64,000 nt of DNA from Coriaria nepalensis (GCA_027186245.1 CP114485.1:12180001-12244000), one strand, 5' to 3'; shown: positions 33,091 to 46,008, numbered from the stretch's first letter. The notes: a model not told the origin generated them from the letters alone. Translations and numbers: made by a program.

Positions 33091-35440
33091 TTAGTTCTAT
33101 ATAAAGTTATGAATCTGAACAAAAGAAAATCAAATTAGAGACTAAAATTTGTTCTTCAATGATGTTTGCAGAAGAAATTTGAGAATTTCATACACGATTT
33201 CCGGTTAGGTCAGGTTGAAAAATGTGGGACAAAATCGAATTGAAAGAATAAAATTACCAACGAACAACGAGAAATGTGAAAAAAAATTCTAAGAAAAAAA
33301 GTAAAAATTCAGCTGGAAAATATGAGAACAAGGTGATTAAAAAAATATATATCAGAGTCAGAAATTGCAAATCACAGAACAAAAGAAGTCAGAAATTGGA
33401 CCTAAAACTGTAAAACTTGTAAAAGGTTGTGATAAGAAACGCTCAATTTTTTGTGCTTTTGTTACGATTAAGAGATCCTCTTCGGATAATTCGTCTAGCT
33501 ATAATGTCCTGAAGTTCTTCGTAACATTGTAAAGTTTCTTTAACTCTTTACGTAGTTTCATAATGTTCTTCATAGTCAGATACCACTCCACCACTCAGTA
33601 AGCCCACTGCCGCACGAATCGAAGACGAGAGAGAATTTTAGAGCGAGAATAAGAAGAAGATGATCAAAGAAATTTTGATTCAGGTGAGGGGGAGATTTGG
33701 GGTATTTAATATTTATTGGGAGCCTTACCGGAAAATGGGTATCCGGTCAATCCTTTCTGGTTTACAACTTTGCCGATCGTTAGGGACGTGATTTGTAAAG
33801 AGAAAAACCCGGGAAGTTTTTTATATATTAAATTATTTATAGGTCAATTGTAGAAAACCACCCTAAAGTATTAAAGAATATGTAATTACCCCTACAATTA
33901 CCGATATATGCTCAAAACTTCCTACTTGACACTCATTTATTGACTTGGTCCATAAAAAATGGAAGTCCATTTAAGAATTTCTCGTATAAGGATGTCTTTA
34001 GTGGGTAAGTTGTAGGTTTTGATTATGGAGATTATGATTTCTAATTACCTAGATAATAGGAGTTCGTAGGTATTCCGTTTGAAAACTTCCTTGATGTATT
34101 GCCTATATATATATATGGCTATTGAGGATGTGCAAAGTCCAATTCGAGTAGAATCGGATTAGGATTAAAAAATATCATAAAATTTCGGATCAATCTAATT
34201 TTATTTTAATCGAATTCAGATTCGAATAAGTTTTAATATCTTTTTTTATTTAATTTAAAGAGAGAGAGTTCTAATATTTATAAAATTAATAATTTTTTAA
34301 TATGAATTAACAGATAAAATAAGAGTAAGTAAAAAGTAAATATGATTAAGGTGAGATTTTTTTTCTTATTGCTCTTTTTCTTGTGCGTATAGGGTAGTTC
34401 ACAAATCTTTCTCCTCTTTCTCCTCTTTCTCCTCTCTCTCTACTTTCTCTCTCCTCAAAGAAGCTTTTTTCACCATTTTTATATTTATCCTAAGTTCTTA
34501 CTGTCAAACCATATATCTCACCATCCATCCACTCTTTATAGATGGAAACTAATAACTAGTAACGTTCTGAGATTCTTTGGAGAGCTAAATCTGTGAATTA
34601 AGGACCAAAAAGTGAAGGAAGAAGGCAAAATACCATGGCTTGTAAGCAATCACGTAGGACAGATTGGCGCCTCTTGATTGATTATATATATTCTTCATAA
34701 CTCTCTGGTCTCTCTAGCTCTCTCACGCGTTCTAGCTAGAAGAAGGATGAAGTTCAGATGGTTGCTTGACCAATATAACTTTAACAAGGAGACACACCCT
34801 TTAGATTACTTTAAGAATGAAATTCAATTACACAAATAGATTGGAATCAGCATCACATTGAAGCATACTTCAAAGAATGAAAAATCCAAGAAATCAAGTG
34901 AGAGAAAAAGAATGATCGAGGAATGGCGTAAAGATGACAAATAACAAGCCAAGATTAGCGTAATGGATAGGCAACGTGGAAAAGATATTAGGTTTGCCTA
35001 CTACTCCATTTCAGGAGAAAGCCCAAAGAACGATCCAAATCCATTGGATATCTGTTCTTTGAATTTATTAGATGATGTTTCTTGCGAGGAACTGAAGAAG
35101 TTAAAAGGGAAAAGAAGTCCAAGAAGGAGGTGAGAAATACAACAGAGTGGTGAGAGTAGAAAAAGGGAAAGCAAAAGAAGAGTTAGGGTTAAAGCCCATG
35201 AAACTAAATCAAAGCGTCGGAGAGAGAGATAGATAAACATCTAAAAAGACGATGAAATTTCACTCACAAACAAGAGAAATGTAGTCCAATCCCACAAAAG
35301 AGGTACTGGAAAAAGAAACCAAGTTCCTATTACGAGTCCTTAAGGATGATTTAACATATAAAAATGGTGTATATAACAACACAAACCGATTACAAATTAG
35401 AATAACAGCGCCCAGAAAAACAAACAATGGATCAAAGCGG
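33091..35440. other. Intergenic spacer
   Basis: No gene recognised. AT-rich stretches and a (TCTCCTCTT)n/CT-rich tract at about 34400-34455. The part above 35240 probably includes the 3' UTR of the clathrin light chain gene, which is on the minus strand. Confidence 0.4.
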
Positions 35441-35446
35441 GAATCT

Positions 35447-37407
35447 TTATGCGGTAATGGGTAATTCCTCAGATTCAGCAGGAGCTAGTTCTGATGTGGG
35501 TGTAGTAGAAGAGGACCCATTAGCTGTGACATCTTTTGAAGGAGACGTAGTAGGTGGGCCTGCTTTTGATGCAGCGTCTTTCTCATTCTTAGCATCTTTT
35601 CCATCCTTTCCTTCTTTGGCGTCTTTGGCAGGAGGAGGTGGAGGTGGGATCATGTGTGGTGGAGGGGTATGCTTCAATTTCACGAGGATCCGACGGAGTC
35701 TAGAAAGATCAGTGGGTTTACCAGGTTTCGGCCCTTGGATGATGGTGATTGATGGTTTCTTGTCTTGATCCTTCTTGCTTTTCCGTTTCTCGATATTGGG
35801 TACTTCATGAGGGATGAGCTCTGCTATTGCTTTCCAGTATTGTTTGTCAGCTTCTTTGTGGAACTTCTCTTGATTAGCTAGAAACACCTGCACAAAATCA
35901 AGTGCAACTCTTCAAATGCTGAAATAAGATGAAACATAGAGGTAGTGACGAAGATAGTATACTATTCTGTAGGTGATTCCTTTATTTTTCAAATACCTTC
36001 TCCCTTTCTCTAGTGTTAACTTTGTTACTTTCGATATTGGTCTTCCTTTTCTCATAGAAAGCTCTTTTGAACTCCTCTGCTTCTTCGATGATTTGGATCC
36101 TCAGTTCTTTTTCCCTCTTCTCTTTCTCCGCAAGGTCAATGGCGTTTTGGCTTTACCAGCAAATAAGATTTTCATTAACTCTTATAAACTGTAATCTACA
36201 ATTACAGCTAGAAATAAATATTTGCTTACATAAGGAACCTAGAAATTATAAATTTCAGATCAATCTGATAGGAACCTATTCAGGCTTTTATCCATACCCA
36301 ACCACAAAGAGTATCCACCTACCATTAACCCCATATAACCACCCTTTAAGGAAGAAGAGTCTAATTATTTACAGAGATAAAAGGTATACCTTAACACATT
36401 ATGCTAAAGAGAAAGCCTTCATAAAATAGAAGTTAAATAATTTTGGTAATCGCCATCACTGTAAAAGTTATATTTAGCATCTCATTTCAAGACCCAGTAA
36501 GAAGTCATAGCTAGAAAATAACTCCCCACTCTGACGGATGGAGTGGATATAAGATCATGATCCAAATACATGTAAACTTGGGACAATAAGCACTTTAAAG
36601 AGCTCGACAAACATAGATCTCAGCTGAATTCGTGTAACATATTCTCGAAGATTACCATACAGATCAAAGTTAGATTGAACTATTCAGGGATTTTGGTCCT
36701 GGACTCTCACTATAAAATGACCATATCCCATACCCTTGTGCTATATCACTAAATCACACAAGCTATTAAGCCTAGAACTCATATAATAAATCGGATCTAT
36801 AAATGATAGTTCGGAAGTCCAATTAAACAGCAACTAAGTTCAATCTTTTCCTTCTAATCCCCACCGGCCAATCCAATTTCCACAATCACAAACACACCAA
36901 AACCAATTCAGATTAATGGATCAATCTACTCAACTACATAATTTTTAACTAGGAAAGAAGTAGAACGACTACAGATCTGAGTATACCTCAAGCAAGTAGA
37001 TCTAATCAGAAACTGTGATCTAATCTAATCCATCACTAAAACAAAAGAAAAACTCACCGACGCCATTCACGAAGAACGAACCCTTCCTCCTGCATCTCGC
37101 TCGGCGGGGGAAGAACTGGACCGTCAGAAACGAAAATATCATCTCCACCAGCTACACCATATCCATTGCTACTTCCGTTCTCAACATGAACCGGATCGAA
37201 CGGAGATTGGGAGTAGTTAGGGTTCGGATCTTCGAATCCGAATACGTCAGGTGATGCCGAAGCGTGATCGACAGGAACTTCAGCATCAGCAGGAAATCCT
37301 TCAGATGCAGGTATGTCGCCGGGGAAATCACCGCCGCCGTAAGTGGAGTAGGAGCCGTAGGCGGAGTAGTCCTCGCCATCGATACTGTAGGCGTCGAAGG
37401 AAGACAT
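35447..37407 (-). CDS. CLC: Clathrin light chain
   Basis: Clathrin light chain, which binds heavy-chain hubs and regulates coat assembly in endocytosis and post-Golgi traffic. Three exons on the minus strand (37407-37058, 36150-35997, 35887-35447) join to 314 residues with GT-AG borders. Exon 1 encodes the acidic, Gly/Tyr/Ser-rich N-terminus ([13 protein letters not shown]) and ends in the [10 protein letters not shown] motif. Exon 2 is the heavy-chain-binding coiled coil ([17 protein letters not shown] and on). Exon 3 holds the remaining helix ([24 protein letters not shown]), the basic [17 protein letters not shown] block and a Lys/Ala/Ser/Pro-rich tail. This is the standard plant CLC layout. 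A TATA box lies at 37551-37557, and WAPL diverges 590 bp upstream. Confidence 0.94.
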
Positions 37408-37550
37408 CTTTCTGACTCTCTCTCTCCCTCTCTCTAAAAAAAACCGCAGAGTTTCTCTCTCTAGAAACTATTCCTCTTTTTTTCTTCCTCTCCTTCGTGT
37501 AAAATGTGAGAGAGCCCAGGCTTGATTTTGAACTTTGAAGCTACTTTAAG

Positions 37551-37557
37551 TTTTATA
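37551..37557 (-). promoter_or_regulatory. Probable TATA box of the clathrin light chain gene
   Basis: TATAAAA on the minus strand, 144-150 bp before the CLC start codon and followed by a CT-rich leader (37420-37500). It lies in the shared divergent spacer with WAPL. No equally good TATA box is seen on the WAPL side, which has a long CT-rich leader (37800-37930). Confidence 0.5.
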
Positions 37558-37997
37558 CTGGCCGTAATCGGTTCATTTCTCTCTCTATTTTACCTTGCCG
37601 GGAAGAAAAGGGAGGAGAAAGGATATTTACCCAATAGTTACCAAAACTATTGGGCTGCTACTCTGAAGGCCTTTAATATTTAAGAGTCCAAGCCCATTGG
37701 GCCATAATTCTAGTGAGCAGGCCCAAAACTAGATTTCGCACTGAATTCCACATAATAAGATCCAACGTCTCAACTAAACAAAAAGACCTTCTCATCGTCT
37801 CTATCTTTCTCTTCTTCCTCTTCTTCATCACTCGAGCTTCTACATCGCAAAATCCTTACCTTCCAATTTCAAATTTTTTTTCCGTCAGAACACAACCTCT
37901 TTCTCTCTCCTCTCTATCTCTCTCTTGAAATGATTTTCTCAAGATAAAATAGAAGAAGAAGAAAGAAACAACCAAATTGGGGTGGTCAAGATCGACC

Positions 37998-40900
37998 ATG
38001 ATCGTCAGAACCTACGGTCGTAGAAACCGAGGTCTCACCCGGACTTTCTCCGACTCGTTAAACGAAGACGTTGAAGACCAATTTTCCGATTCCCTCTCAC
38101 AAGAAAACAACCCTCCTCCTCCTCCTTCTGACCAGCTCAACCCCTTCTCCGCTTTCTCCTCTCAAGATTCATCCGCCTTCGATTTCGACCCCTACAGTCT
38201 TACTAATTTTTCTTCGCAGGGATCGGAATTCTTCTTTGAAGATTCGCCGCAAAACGACCTCGGTGGTCGGAAGAAGAAGTCGAATAAGAAAGCGAGGCTC
38301 GGTGGGAAGAGGGAGCTGGTAGTGCAAGCTACCTCGACGTTAATGGAGGCTCAGGAGTTTGGGGAGATGATGGAGCATGTGGATGAGGTTAATTTTGCAT
38401 TGGATGGGTTGAGGAAGGGTCAGCCGCTTCGGATCAGAAGAGCGAGCTTGTTGTCTCTATTGTCAATTTCCGGGACGGCTCCACAACGGCGGCTTTTAAG
38501 AACTCAAGGGTATGTTATTTATTTATTTTTGATGGGATTCTGTTTGAATTTCACTTTGGCGAAATGGTTTGGTGGAAATCTGTGTAACTTCTTTAAATTT
38601 CGCAAATTGGGATTTTGCTTTTCTTTTTTGGGGGTTTATAGAGATTTTGAGATTTGGGTTTATGTGGGTTTCCTTGTTTGTCATTGAGAATTTAGAAATT
38701 TTGAATTGAATTGGTGTTGTAAGAATTGGGTTTGACGGATCTTATATATATAATATGAAAGTGGTGTCAAATTTGTGCTTGAGGATTGGTGTAGTCTCTT
38801 TCTGGAAATTCATGAGTGAATCATCAGAGTATACTCTAGATTCCATCTTCTGTTAGTCTAATAATGGTACCTTGCTCTTTCTTGCTAGGTTAAAAAATTG
38901 CTCATTTTTTTGCACTAATATCATTAATCTTGCTGATATCAAATAATTTTCCACTGCTTAGAGATTTTTAATGTCAAAATTATCTTTCTCTACAGAATGG
39001 CAAAGACCATCATTGATGCGATACTAGCTCTCAGCTTTGATGACCCTACTAGCAATCTAGCAGCCGCTACTCTTTTCTACGTTCTGACTTGTGAGGTAAG
39101 TTGCATTTGCTCTATATTTAGAAAGTACAATTGTTTGGTCTCTTATTATTTAAGGCTTGTTAATAATGCTATATTAGGGTCAAGATGATCGCCTTTTGGA
39201 ATCACCCATGTGTGTTCGGTTTTTGATCAAAATGTTAAAACCTGTTGATTCTATGGATGCTGAAAATAAAGAACCAAAACTAGGCCGTCGGCTCTTACAA
39301 GTATGTAAGGATGTTGCTACTACAGTGGAAAGATTAGACTCGAGCTCTTCTACAATTATATCCAAAGTTGAAGAAATTCTTGTGAGCTGTAAGGAAATCA
39401 AACCCAATTGTGGGGATGGTAGGGGAACGAAGAGGCCGGAATTATGCCCCAAATGGATTTCATTGCTCGCCATGGAGAAAGCTTGTGAATCTACCATTTC
39501 CCTTGAAGGTAGTTTTAAATTTCATATATATAGTGAGTTTGGTTTAGGTTGTCTTTTCGGTAGGCATGTCAAACCCTAGTTTGGGCCCACGAAATTGAAC
39601 TAAGGATGCATTTGAATGCACTATAAACGCCCCCAAAACGGCATTTTAGGCACTTAAAACACTGTTTCACCAACAAGTGCACCCAAATGAGTTTTACGGA
39701 ATCTTCTACTTTTCTACTGTTTGTCACACTTTTCAAAATCCAATTTAAATTTGCAGTTTACCTAAAAGTTGTTCACTAAATGTCAGTTAAAGAAGTCTTT
39801 CCAAATTGACCCTAAGTACACTTAGGATGCACAAAATCTTGCCCAAGTTTCATTTTCAGCTGCTTACCCAAACACATTTATTTAGGTGTACCTCAAACTG
39901 GAATTTTGGAAACTAGATATTAAATATGCATATTAGATAATGAATTACAAATACACTAAAGGCTAAAGTTATGCCATTTATAATATCCCTATACATTTCT
40001 CTTTCCTATGCAAGTACCTCGGATTTATGGATTATACAATTTAGAGTTATATTCTTGCTTTTGCAAGTCCTTTGTTTTATGATTAAGTTGTGTTTCTTCT
40101 TCGCCATATAGAAACATCTGGTGCAGTAAGGAAATCTGGGGGCAACTTCAAGGAGAAATTGCAAGAGCTTGGGGGACTTGATGCCATCTTTGAGGTGGCC
40201 AGGAACTGTCATTCCGATATGGAGGTGTGAGCCTGTATGTTTGTTTCATCAGTATATGCCATGATATTGATTCATTGCATCTCTTTGTATTTAGTCAATT
40301 CTAGAATGTCACTTAGAAACAGGTTTTACATGTTTAACTGCAGGGTTGGGTGAAAAGTAGTTCTCTTTCTATAAAGAGTGGAAAATTTAAAATGGATATA
40401 AAGACCTTAGCACTTCTTTTGAAATGCTTAAAGATCATGGAAAATGCTGCATTTCTTAGTAATAATAATCAGGTATATTCTTACAACTACATTATATTCA
40501 TTTTAACTTCTAACTTTTCCATGCCTCATTTGCCTTCCCCCCCCTCTCTAGAATCATTTGCTCGGAATGAAAGGAAACTTGATTCATCGGAGAAACCCCA
40601 TATCATTCACAGAACTTGTAGTTAATATCATTAGACTTTTATCAGGTGACTAGCTTGGCAAGAGTCTATTTTTCATATTGCTTTTTCATTTGTTTCTTTT
40701 CTGATAATTGAGGCATTGCAGGACTTCATTTACTTAAGGATTCTTCTGGTGGTTTTGATGATAGAAAGTCTGTTTCTCTCCTTCACGGGACAAATTATTC
40801 TTTGGAATTTGATCTAATGAAAGGTACAAGTTTCATATGAGGATTCATACCTTGTGGGTTCATTTGGTTCAATCTTTTGAAATCTAGTTTGGGTTTATAA

Positions 40901-42974
40901 TCCAGTTTAAGCCCCCAAAATTCTTGTGTTATCTCAAAAGGTGAATTTAAAAGCAAATGTAAACATAATGCTATTACTCTTACTAATGCAGAGAAAAGCA
41001 ACGATGCTTTGTCAAACACCAATTCTTCAAAAAATTGGTGGAGCCAAGGGAAAACCGCTTCGGATAAAAGCTACAAAACATCTAAAGAGAGCAGCCACCT
41101 GTTTTCCAATTTGCGGGTGGAGAATTCAGCGTCAGGTTCTGAAAATACCAGCAGTTCCATGGCTCATACTAGTTCATTAAAGTTGAGACTTGGCTCTTCT
41201 TTCACAAGTGGCTCTAGCAATGGATCATTGGGCAATTCAAATGCCGGAAAATCCGGAAAGAACTTTGGTCTTCTTAATAAGAGTCAAGAGGTTATTAACT
41301 TAGATGACAGTTTAGAGGAGGATAGTCAGGATCCTTTTGCATTTGATGATGGTGAATGTGAGCTATCAAAATGGGAGGTACTGTCTGGGAAACAGAAAGT
41401 ATCTCAAACCCGAAAAAGAAGTTCAAAGTTTAGAGAATTTGAGAATGGGTGTCACCAATCTCGATCAATAAGCCAAGAAGAATCGTCTCTTCCTCCTGAA
41501 TCTTCTCTCTGTTCAAAAATTCCTGATAATGAAGAGGGTATCAGTCTTGTAGCTGACTGTCTTCTTGCTTCCATCAAGGTTATCTTTTTTTTTTTTCCTT
41601 TTTCTTAAGCGCATTCATATATATAAAACCCTCAGTTGGTGAAAAGCTTAGATCAGTGTATGTTAGATATATTTGTGGGGCCCTATATTAAACTTTGGGC
41701 CTAAGCTGTCATTTAATTAGGGTATTTGAATGGATTTTAATAGTTAGATTTTGTGGGACTAAGCTGGCATTTAGTGTTATTTTTGCTCAGATGAAAAAAT
41801 TTAACTTATGAAATTCATTTGATAGTATCATGCATATGATAAATTGGTTCTGTCTTGGCAGGTTCTGATGAACTTAACCAATGACAATCCCGTTGGGTGC
41901 AGACAAATCGCTTCTTGTGGAGGATTGGAGACAATGTGTTCATTGATTGCTTGCCACTTCCCTATGTTTAGTCAAACTTCATCTCCCTTGAGTAAATTAA
42001 TGGAGATTGACCATAGTAATAATGATAATGATAAACATCTCTCCGATCAAGAACTTGATTTTCTTGTTGCTATTTTGGGCCTTCTTGTGAACCTGATAGA
42101 AAAGGATGGCCAAAACAGGCTGGTTTCACAATTTGTTTTTTATTTTCTTTTCTAACTTCCTTGATCTTAAACATTTAATAATATCATAATTGCCGGTTGG
42201 GTCTTTCCAGATCACAGCTTGCGGCGACTAGTATTCCGTTTCCAAGCTCACAAGGAAAAGAAGGGGGGACTCATAGGGATGTGATTCCGCTTTTATGCTC
42301 AATCTTTCTGGCTAATAAAGGAGCAGGTGAGGAAGCTGAGGAAGGAACTTCTGTGCCATGGGTGAGTTAGACAACTATATATAAGAGGCAACTAGTGTTA
42401 AGCTCAGAACAAAGTTGTTATCTATTTATTTTTAGTTATGTATATAAACTATTATTGTAATAAGTGTTATTATAAGGAGTATGTGTTTGGTGCATTGTGA
42501 AGAATGACGAGGAAGCTGTGCTAGAAGGAGAAAAAGAAGCGGAGAAGATGATACTAGAAGCTTATTCTGCCTTGCTCCTTGCATTTCTTTCGACCGAAAG
42601 GTGAGTCCTTTTAAAAAGGGGGGCTTTTCTTTTTAATTTTTCCTTTTAAAATTTAGAAGGATGTTCTTAAGATTTGTCACCCCCACTAAATTCCCTCTTG
42701 ATTTTTGCAGTAAAAGAATACGCAATAAAATTGCTGACTGTCTTCCGGATCACAGTCTCACCGTTCTTGTTCCAGTTTTGGAACGGTTTGCGGTATGTAT
42801 TTTGTTTCATCTTGTAAATCCCCAGTACCTGTACTTAATCTAAATATCATGGTTATGAGTTTTTGATTGACTTGTTCTATACGTGTTTAGGCATTTCATT
42901 TGACGTTGAACATGATCTCGCCTGAGACTCATAAAGCTGTGAACGAAGTGATTGAATCGTGTAGGATCCCATGA
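37998..42974 (+). CDS. WAPL: WAPL, cohesin release factor (wings apart-like)
   Basis: WAPL opens the cohesin ring and releases it from chromosomes in mitotic and meiotic prophase. Thirteen exons (37998-38509, 38996-39095, 39178-39508, 40112-40224, 40344-40472, 40552-40645, 40722-40823, 40992-41578, 41862-42118, 42211-42361, 42503-42600, 42711-42792, 42891-42974) sum to 879 residues in frame. The N-terminus MIVRTYGRRNRG and the acidic, Ser-rich leader match plant WAPL. The helical-repeat WAPL domain starts near residue 110 (QEFGEMMEHVDEVNFALDGL) and runs to the end, with a Ser-rich linker from exon 8. The motifs NLTNDNPVGCRQIASCGGLE and ILEAYSALLLAFLS are diagnostic. Exon 9 must end CAAAACAG before GC to keep frame, so intron 9 appears to be GC-AG. 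The upstream in-frame TTG is not used as the start. Confidence 0.93.
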
Positions 42975-43460
42975 AGAAAACACTAGTGTTGAAGACCCCG
43001 GGCGGATTCTTTCAAACTTTAGCTTCTTTTCTCATAGAAGTCTTGTATTCTTTAGTTCTTTTTTCTCTCTTTTTCCTTTTGGGTTTCCTCACTAAAATTT
43101 ATGATGTATCTGCTTTTCGCACTTTGTAGTGCATATATCAAATGCTTGTATGCATATACGAAAATTTCGTAGTGGAAAGAATGAAATTGTATCGTGTACA
43201 GACAATTCAGTTTCTTCTTCTCTTGACATCATATAAATGGATTTGTAAGAAGCTTAGTGAAATTGATGTTTAGATTAATCTCTTAGATGTGGTCCATCTC
43301 ACTGAGGAAGGATCCTCTACAAGAATTCCTCTTCTCAATATGTATGCCCGAAAAGGGTTATGAACTTATAATCAGATGATTCAGTCGATAAGTTTATGTA
43401 ATATGGATTCATACGTCCACATATTCGCGTAATCGGACCTGTTATATATCAGGGTACATG
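42975..43460 (+). other. WAPL 3' flank
   Basis: This contains the WAPL 3' UTR, with AATGAAATTG and ATATAAATGG A-rich motifs near 43180-43245 as possible polyadenylation signals. I see no other gene. Confidence 0.4.
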
Positions 43461-43468
43461 GGAACATC

Positions 43469-43581
43469 GGAGTCAAGTGTGCTTCCGCAGGAAGTGGAGT
43501 ATAAGCCGATTCACTTGTTCGGGCAATTGCTCCTGAAGAATATGGGTCCCTTCCGGCAAATATATGATCTCTAAATTAGGA
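43469..43581 (-). pseudogene. Stray copy of the epoxide hydrolase last exon
   Basis: This 113-bp block matches 47726-47838, the C-terminal end of the epoxide hydrolase gene on the same strand, over its whole length at roughly 85-90% (for example TATAAGCCGATTCACTTGTTC identical, and TATGATCTC versus TACGATCTC). It corresponds to the residues around the catalytic His region down to the stop codon. No other exon of that gene is seen nearby. It is a partial duplicate about 4.3 kb from the parent gene, with the BAHD gene between them. Confidence 0.85.
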
Positions 43582-44592
43582 GTAGTCGTCCATAAAAATT
43601 ACATTCTCAAAATCAAATAAGTTTGAGAAAATTAGGTAAACCCTTAAAATTAAATATAAATTATAAATTATAAAGAATACTTAAAATTTTTAATTAGAAT
43701 GAATATTTAATTTTAAGTCAAAATTATAATGATTTAATTTTATAAAAAATGAATAAAATAATTATGTATATATTATGAGATTATTAAATAATTGTTAAAA
43801 TTTAATTTAATTCTTTAAATTTTAAATTTTTATTTTTATTTCTTCTCCATTTCTCCCTTATCACCTACCACCACCCTCCTCCCCACTATCATCACCGCTA
43901 TTGTCAGCCTCTATCACTGATATTAAAATATTAAAATATTAAAATATTAAAATATTAAAATATTTTATATTTTTCTTTCCTTATCTCTTAAGTATTAAAA
44001 TATTAATATAATTTTTAATATTTTAATATTTTTATGGTGGTAGTCCCACCATTACCATCCATTTCTATTGTTATTATAAAAATTTTAAAATTTTAATTAT
44101 TTTTTATCATTCTCTTTCTATCTTTTACATATTAAAAAATTAATTAATATTAAAAAATAAATAAAATATTTAAATTTAAAATTTTTATACTTACTGCGAA
44201 AATTGACAGTAACAATGATGAAGAGGGTGATAGTAATGACGACGAATGAGAATGATAGCGCCGATTTGATGGAAATAGAAAACAAAATTAAATTTTAAAT
44301 TTTAATACTCGATTATATAATATAAACATATATCATTTTATTTATTTGTTACGAAATAAAAATTTATTATAATTTTAATTTACAATTAAATATTTATTAT
44401 TATTTATACTAAAGGGTTTATCGTAATTTCCCCCGTAACTTTTACTCTACTCAGTGTTCATTAACTTAACTTGCAAGTCATTTCTTTTATTATGATCGAG
44501 ATTTTGAAGATCAGCAGGCACGCGAGATAAGAGCCCACGACGCCCACATAGTACAATGTACAATCCGACCCACGCCCATTAATGACCATACT
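43582..44592. other. AT-rich spacer with ATTAAAAT repeats
   Basis: Extremely AT-rich and without a recognisable gene. A tandem of (A)TATTAAA units lies at 43918-43963. The BAHD 3' flank is at the right end. Confidence 0.5.
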
Positions 44593-46008
44593 TCAACCTA
44601 TCTGGTGATCCAGAAAACAGACGGCATCCATGAACTCCTCATCGATCTCAAGAGCACTCATCGACTCCGGCGGGAGACACACCTCCAAATCCACACTTCC
44701 TCCGCCTTCAGATCCAGGATACGACGAAACCTTTCCGTCGAATTTGTTCGCGTATCCACTCCTCAGCGCCACCGCTTTTCCCAATCCAAACTCATTCCCG
44801 TACTTATTAAACCTCGCCGAGCTCCCCATCATCACACTAAACGGATCGAAGGTCGGTCCAAGGCTGTAAATCGCCGGAGATCTGAGCCATCCGTCGACGA
44901 ACTCTCGCACAACCTTGTCATTGTAGTCAATAACCGCGTGTAACCGCCAAGCCGCCCAGCCAAGATCGTGCTCTAGCAATTCACCCGCCGTGGTAGATTT
45001 TATGATTAGATAGATAGCGTTACCAAAGTAGCTTTCAGGTAGAGGTGGCTTTAGTCTCAATCTGTTATTTGCAGCTAATCTGCAGCTAGTTATCTGATTT
45101 TTTGGTAAATTACGAACTCGCGTTATGCATCTCCACGCAAGCGCTGATAAAGACTGGAAAGAGGAGATCTCGTTGGTGTTATGTTCAGTATTAGCTTTTG
45201 CTTTGAGTTTCGCTATGGATTCAGATGTGAAGTGAAACGTTCTTTCTCTGAGTTGAGGTGCTTCGAATCTGTTGATGAATTCTTTGTGGCTAGTGAAAGG
45301 AAGGTTGATGATTGGCCCGTAACCTTCTGGAAACCAACGTTTGAGAATCGGTGGCTTTGAAATAGTCGGAATAGAATCAACATTGAAATTGTTATCAGTA
45401 TTGCTCTGTTTCTGAAATATTTCAGACCATGCGTTGAAGAAATTCCAGTAGGAAGTTCCATCTCCTATACAATGATTCATTGAACATCCGATGAAGAAGC
45501 CGTCTAACAATTCAGTCAGCTTGATTGAGAGTAAAGCCATAGTATGACCATCGCAATTCACTGCTCTGTCGTGGTCGAAGAAGGATTGAACAACCAAGGG
45601 GACATCAGTTGGGGAAAGAATATCCGCCATTGTCATATCCAGAGCGGCATGGATGAATCTTGCTCCCGGACTCTTATAGCAGTCCACAAAGATCACGCAT
45701 GAAGGTTCGTTTTCATTTTTTATTGTGGCGAGCCGACCTGCGAGCGGGAAGAAGTGAACGAGGGTGGTGGATAGGGAGGTTTTGAGCCGGCTGATTAGAG
45801 TCCGGGTGAATTGAACCGGTTCAGGGTGTGGGTTTGGTGGTTTGGGAAAGAGTAGGCCCTTTTGGATGTAGTGGACAGTGAGCATGGCGAGATCCCATGG
45901 ACCCAAGTAGTATGGATGCCTTGACTCATCTGAAGCGAATTGAGATTTGATAAAGCAGTCAGAGATGTGCCGAACTGTAGGGGTAGGAGGAGTGGGATTC
46001 ATGGCCAT
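44593..46008 (-). CDS. BAHD acyltransferase (HXXXD type, EPS1/At3g50280-like subgroup)
   Basis: A cytosolic acyl-CoA-dependent acyltransferase of the BAHD family, 471 residues in one exon. The catalytic HXXXD is HCIGD at 179-183, in the context MNHCIGDGTSYWNFFNAWSE. The structural DFGWG motif is replaced by EFGLGK at about 406-411, followed by AVALRSGYANKFDGKVSSYPG. EFGLGK in that context is the signature I associate with the uncharacterised At3g50280/EPS1-like subgroup, not with HCT or anthocyanin enzymes. The N-terminal block (VRHISDCFIKS, then LGPWDLAMLTVHYIQKGLLF, then HFFPLAGRLA) is complete, so the enzyme looks full length. Two in-frame ATGs compete (46008 and 46002); the first is taken. 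The acyl donor and acceptor cannot be read from sequence. Confidence 0.92.
   Translation of the reverse strand: MAMNPTPPTPTVRHISDCFIKSQFASDESRHPYYLGPWDLAMLTVHYIQKGLLFPKPPNPHPEPVQFTRTLISRLKTSLSTTLVHFFPLAGRLATIKNENEPSCVIFVDCYKSPGARFIHAALDMTMADILSPTDVPLVVQSFFDHDRAVNCDGHTMALLSIKLTELLDGFFIGCSMNHCIGDGTSYWNFFNAWSEIFQKQSNTDNNFNVDSIPTISKPPILKRWFPEGYGPIINLPFTSHKEFINRFEAPQLRERTFHFTSESIAKLKAKANTEHNTNEISSFQSLSALAWRCITRVRNLPKNQITSCRLAANNRLRLKPPLPESYFGNAIYLIIKSTTAGELLEHDLGWAAWRLHAVIDYNDKVVREFVDGWLRSPAIYSLGPTFDPFSVMMGSSARFNKYGNEFGLGKAVALRSGYANKFDGKVSSYPGSEGGGSVDLEVCLPPESMSALEIDEEFMDAVCFLDHQIG

Noticed and set aside
35427..35768. 113-codon plus-strand frame
   Set aside because: Antisense to clathrin light chain exon 3; its Gly/Ser-rich run mirrors the Lys/Ala/Pro-rich tail.
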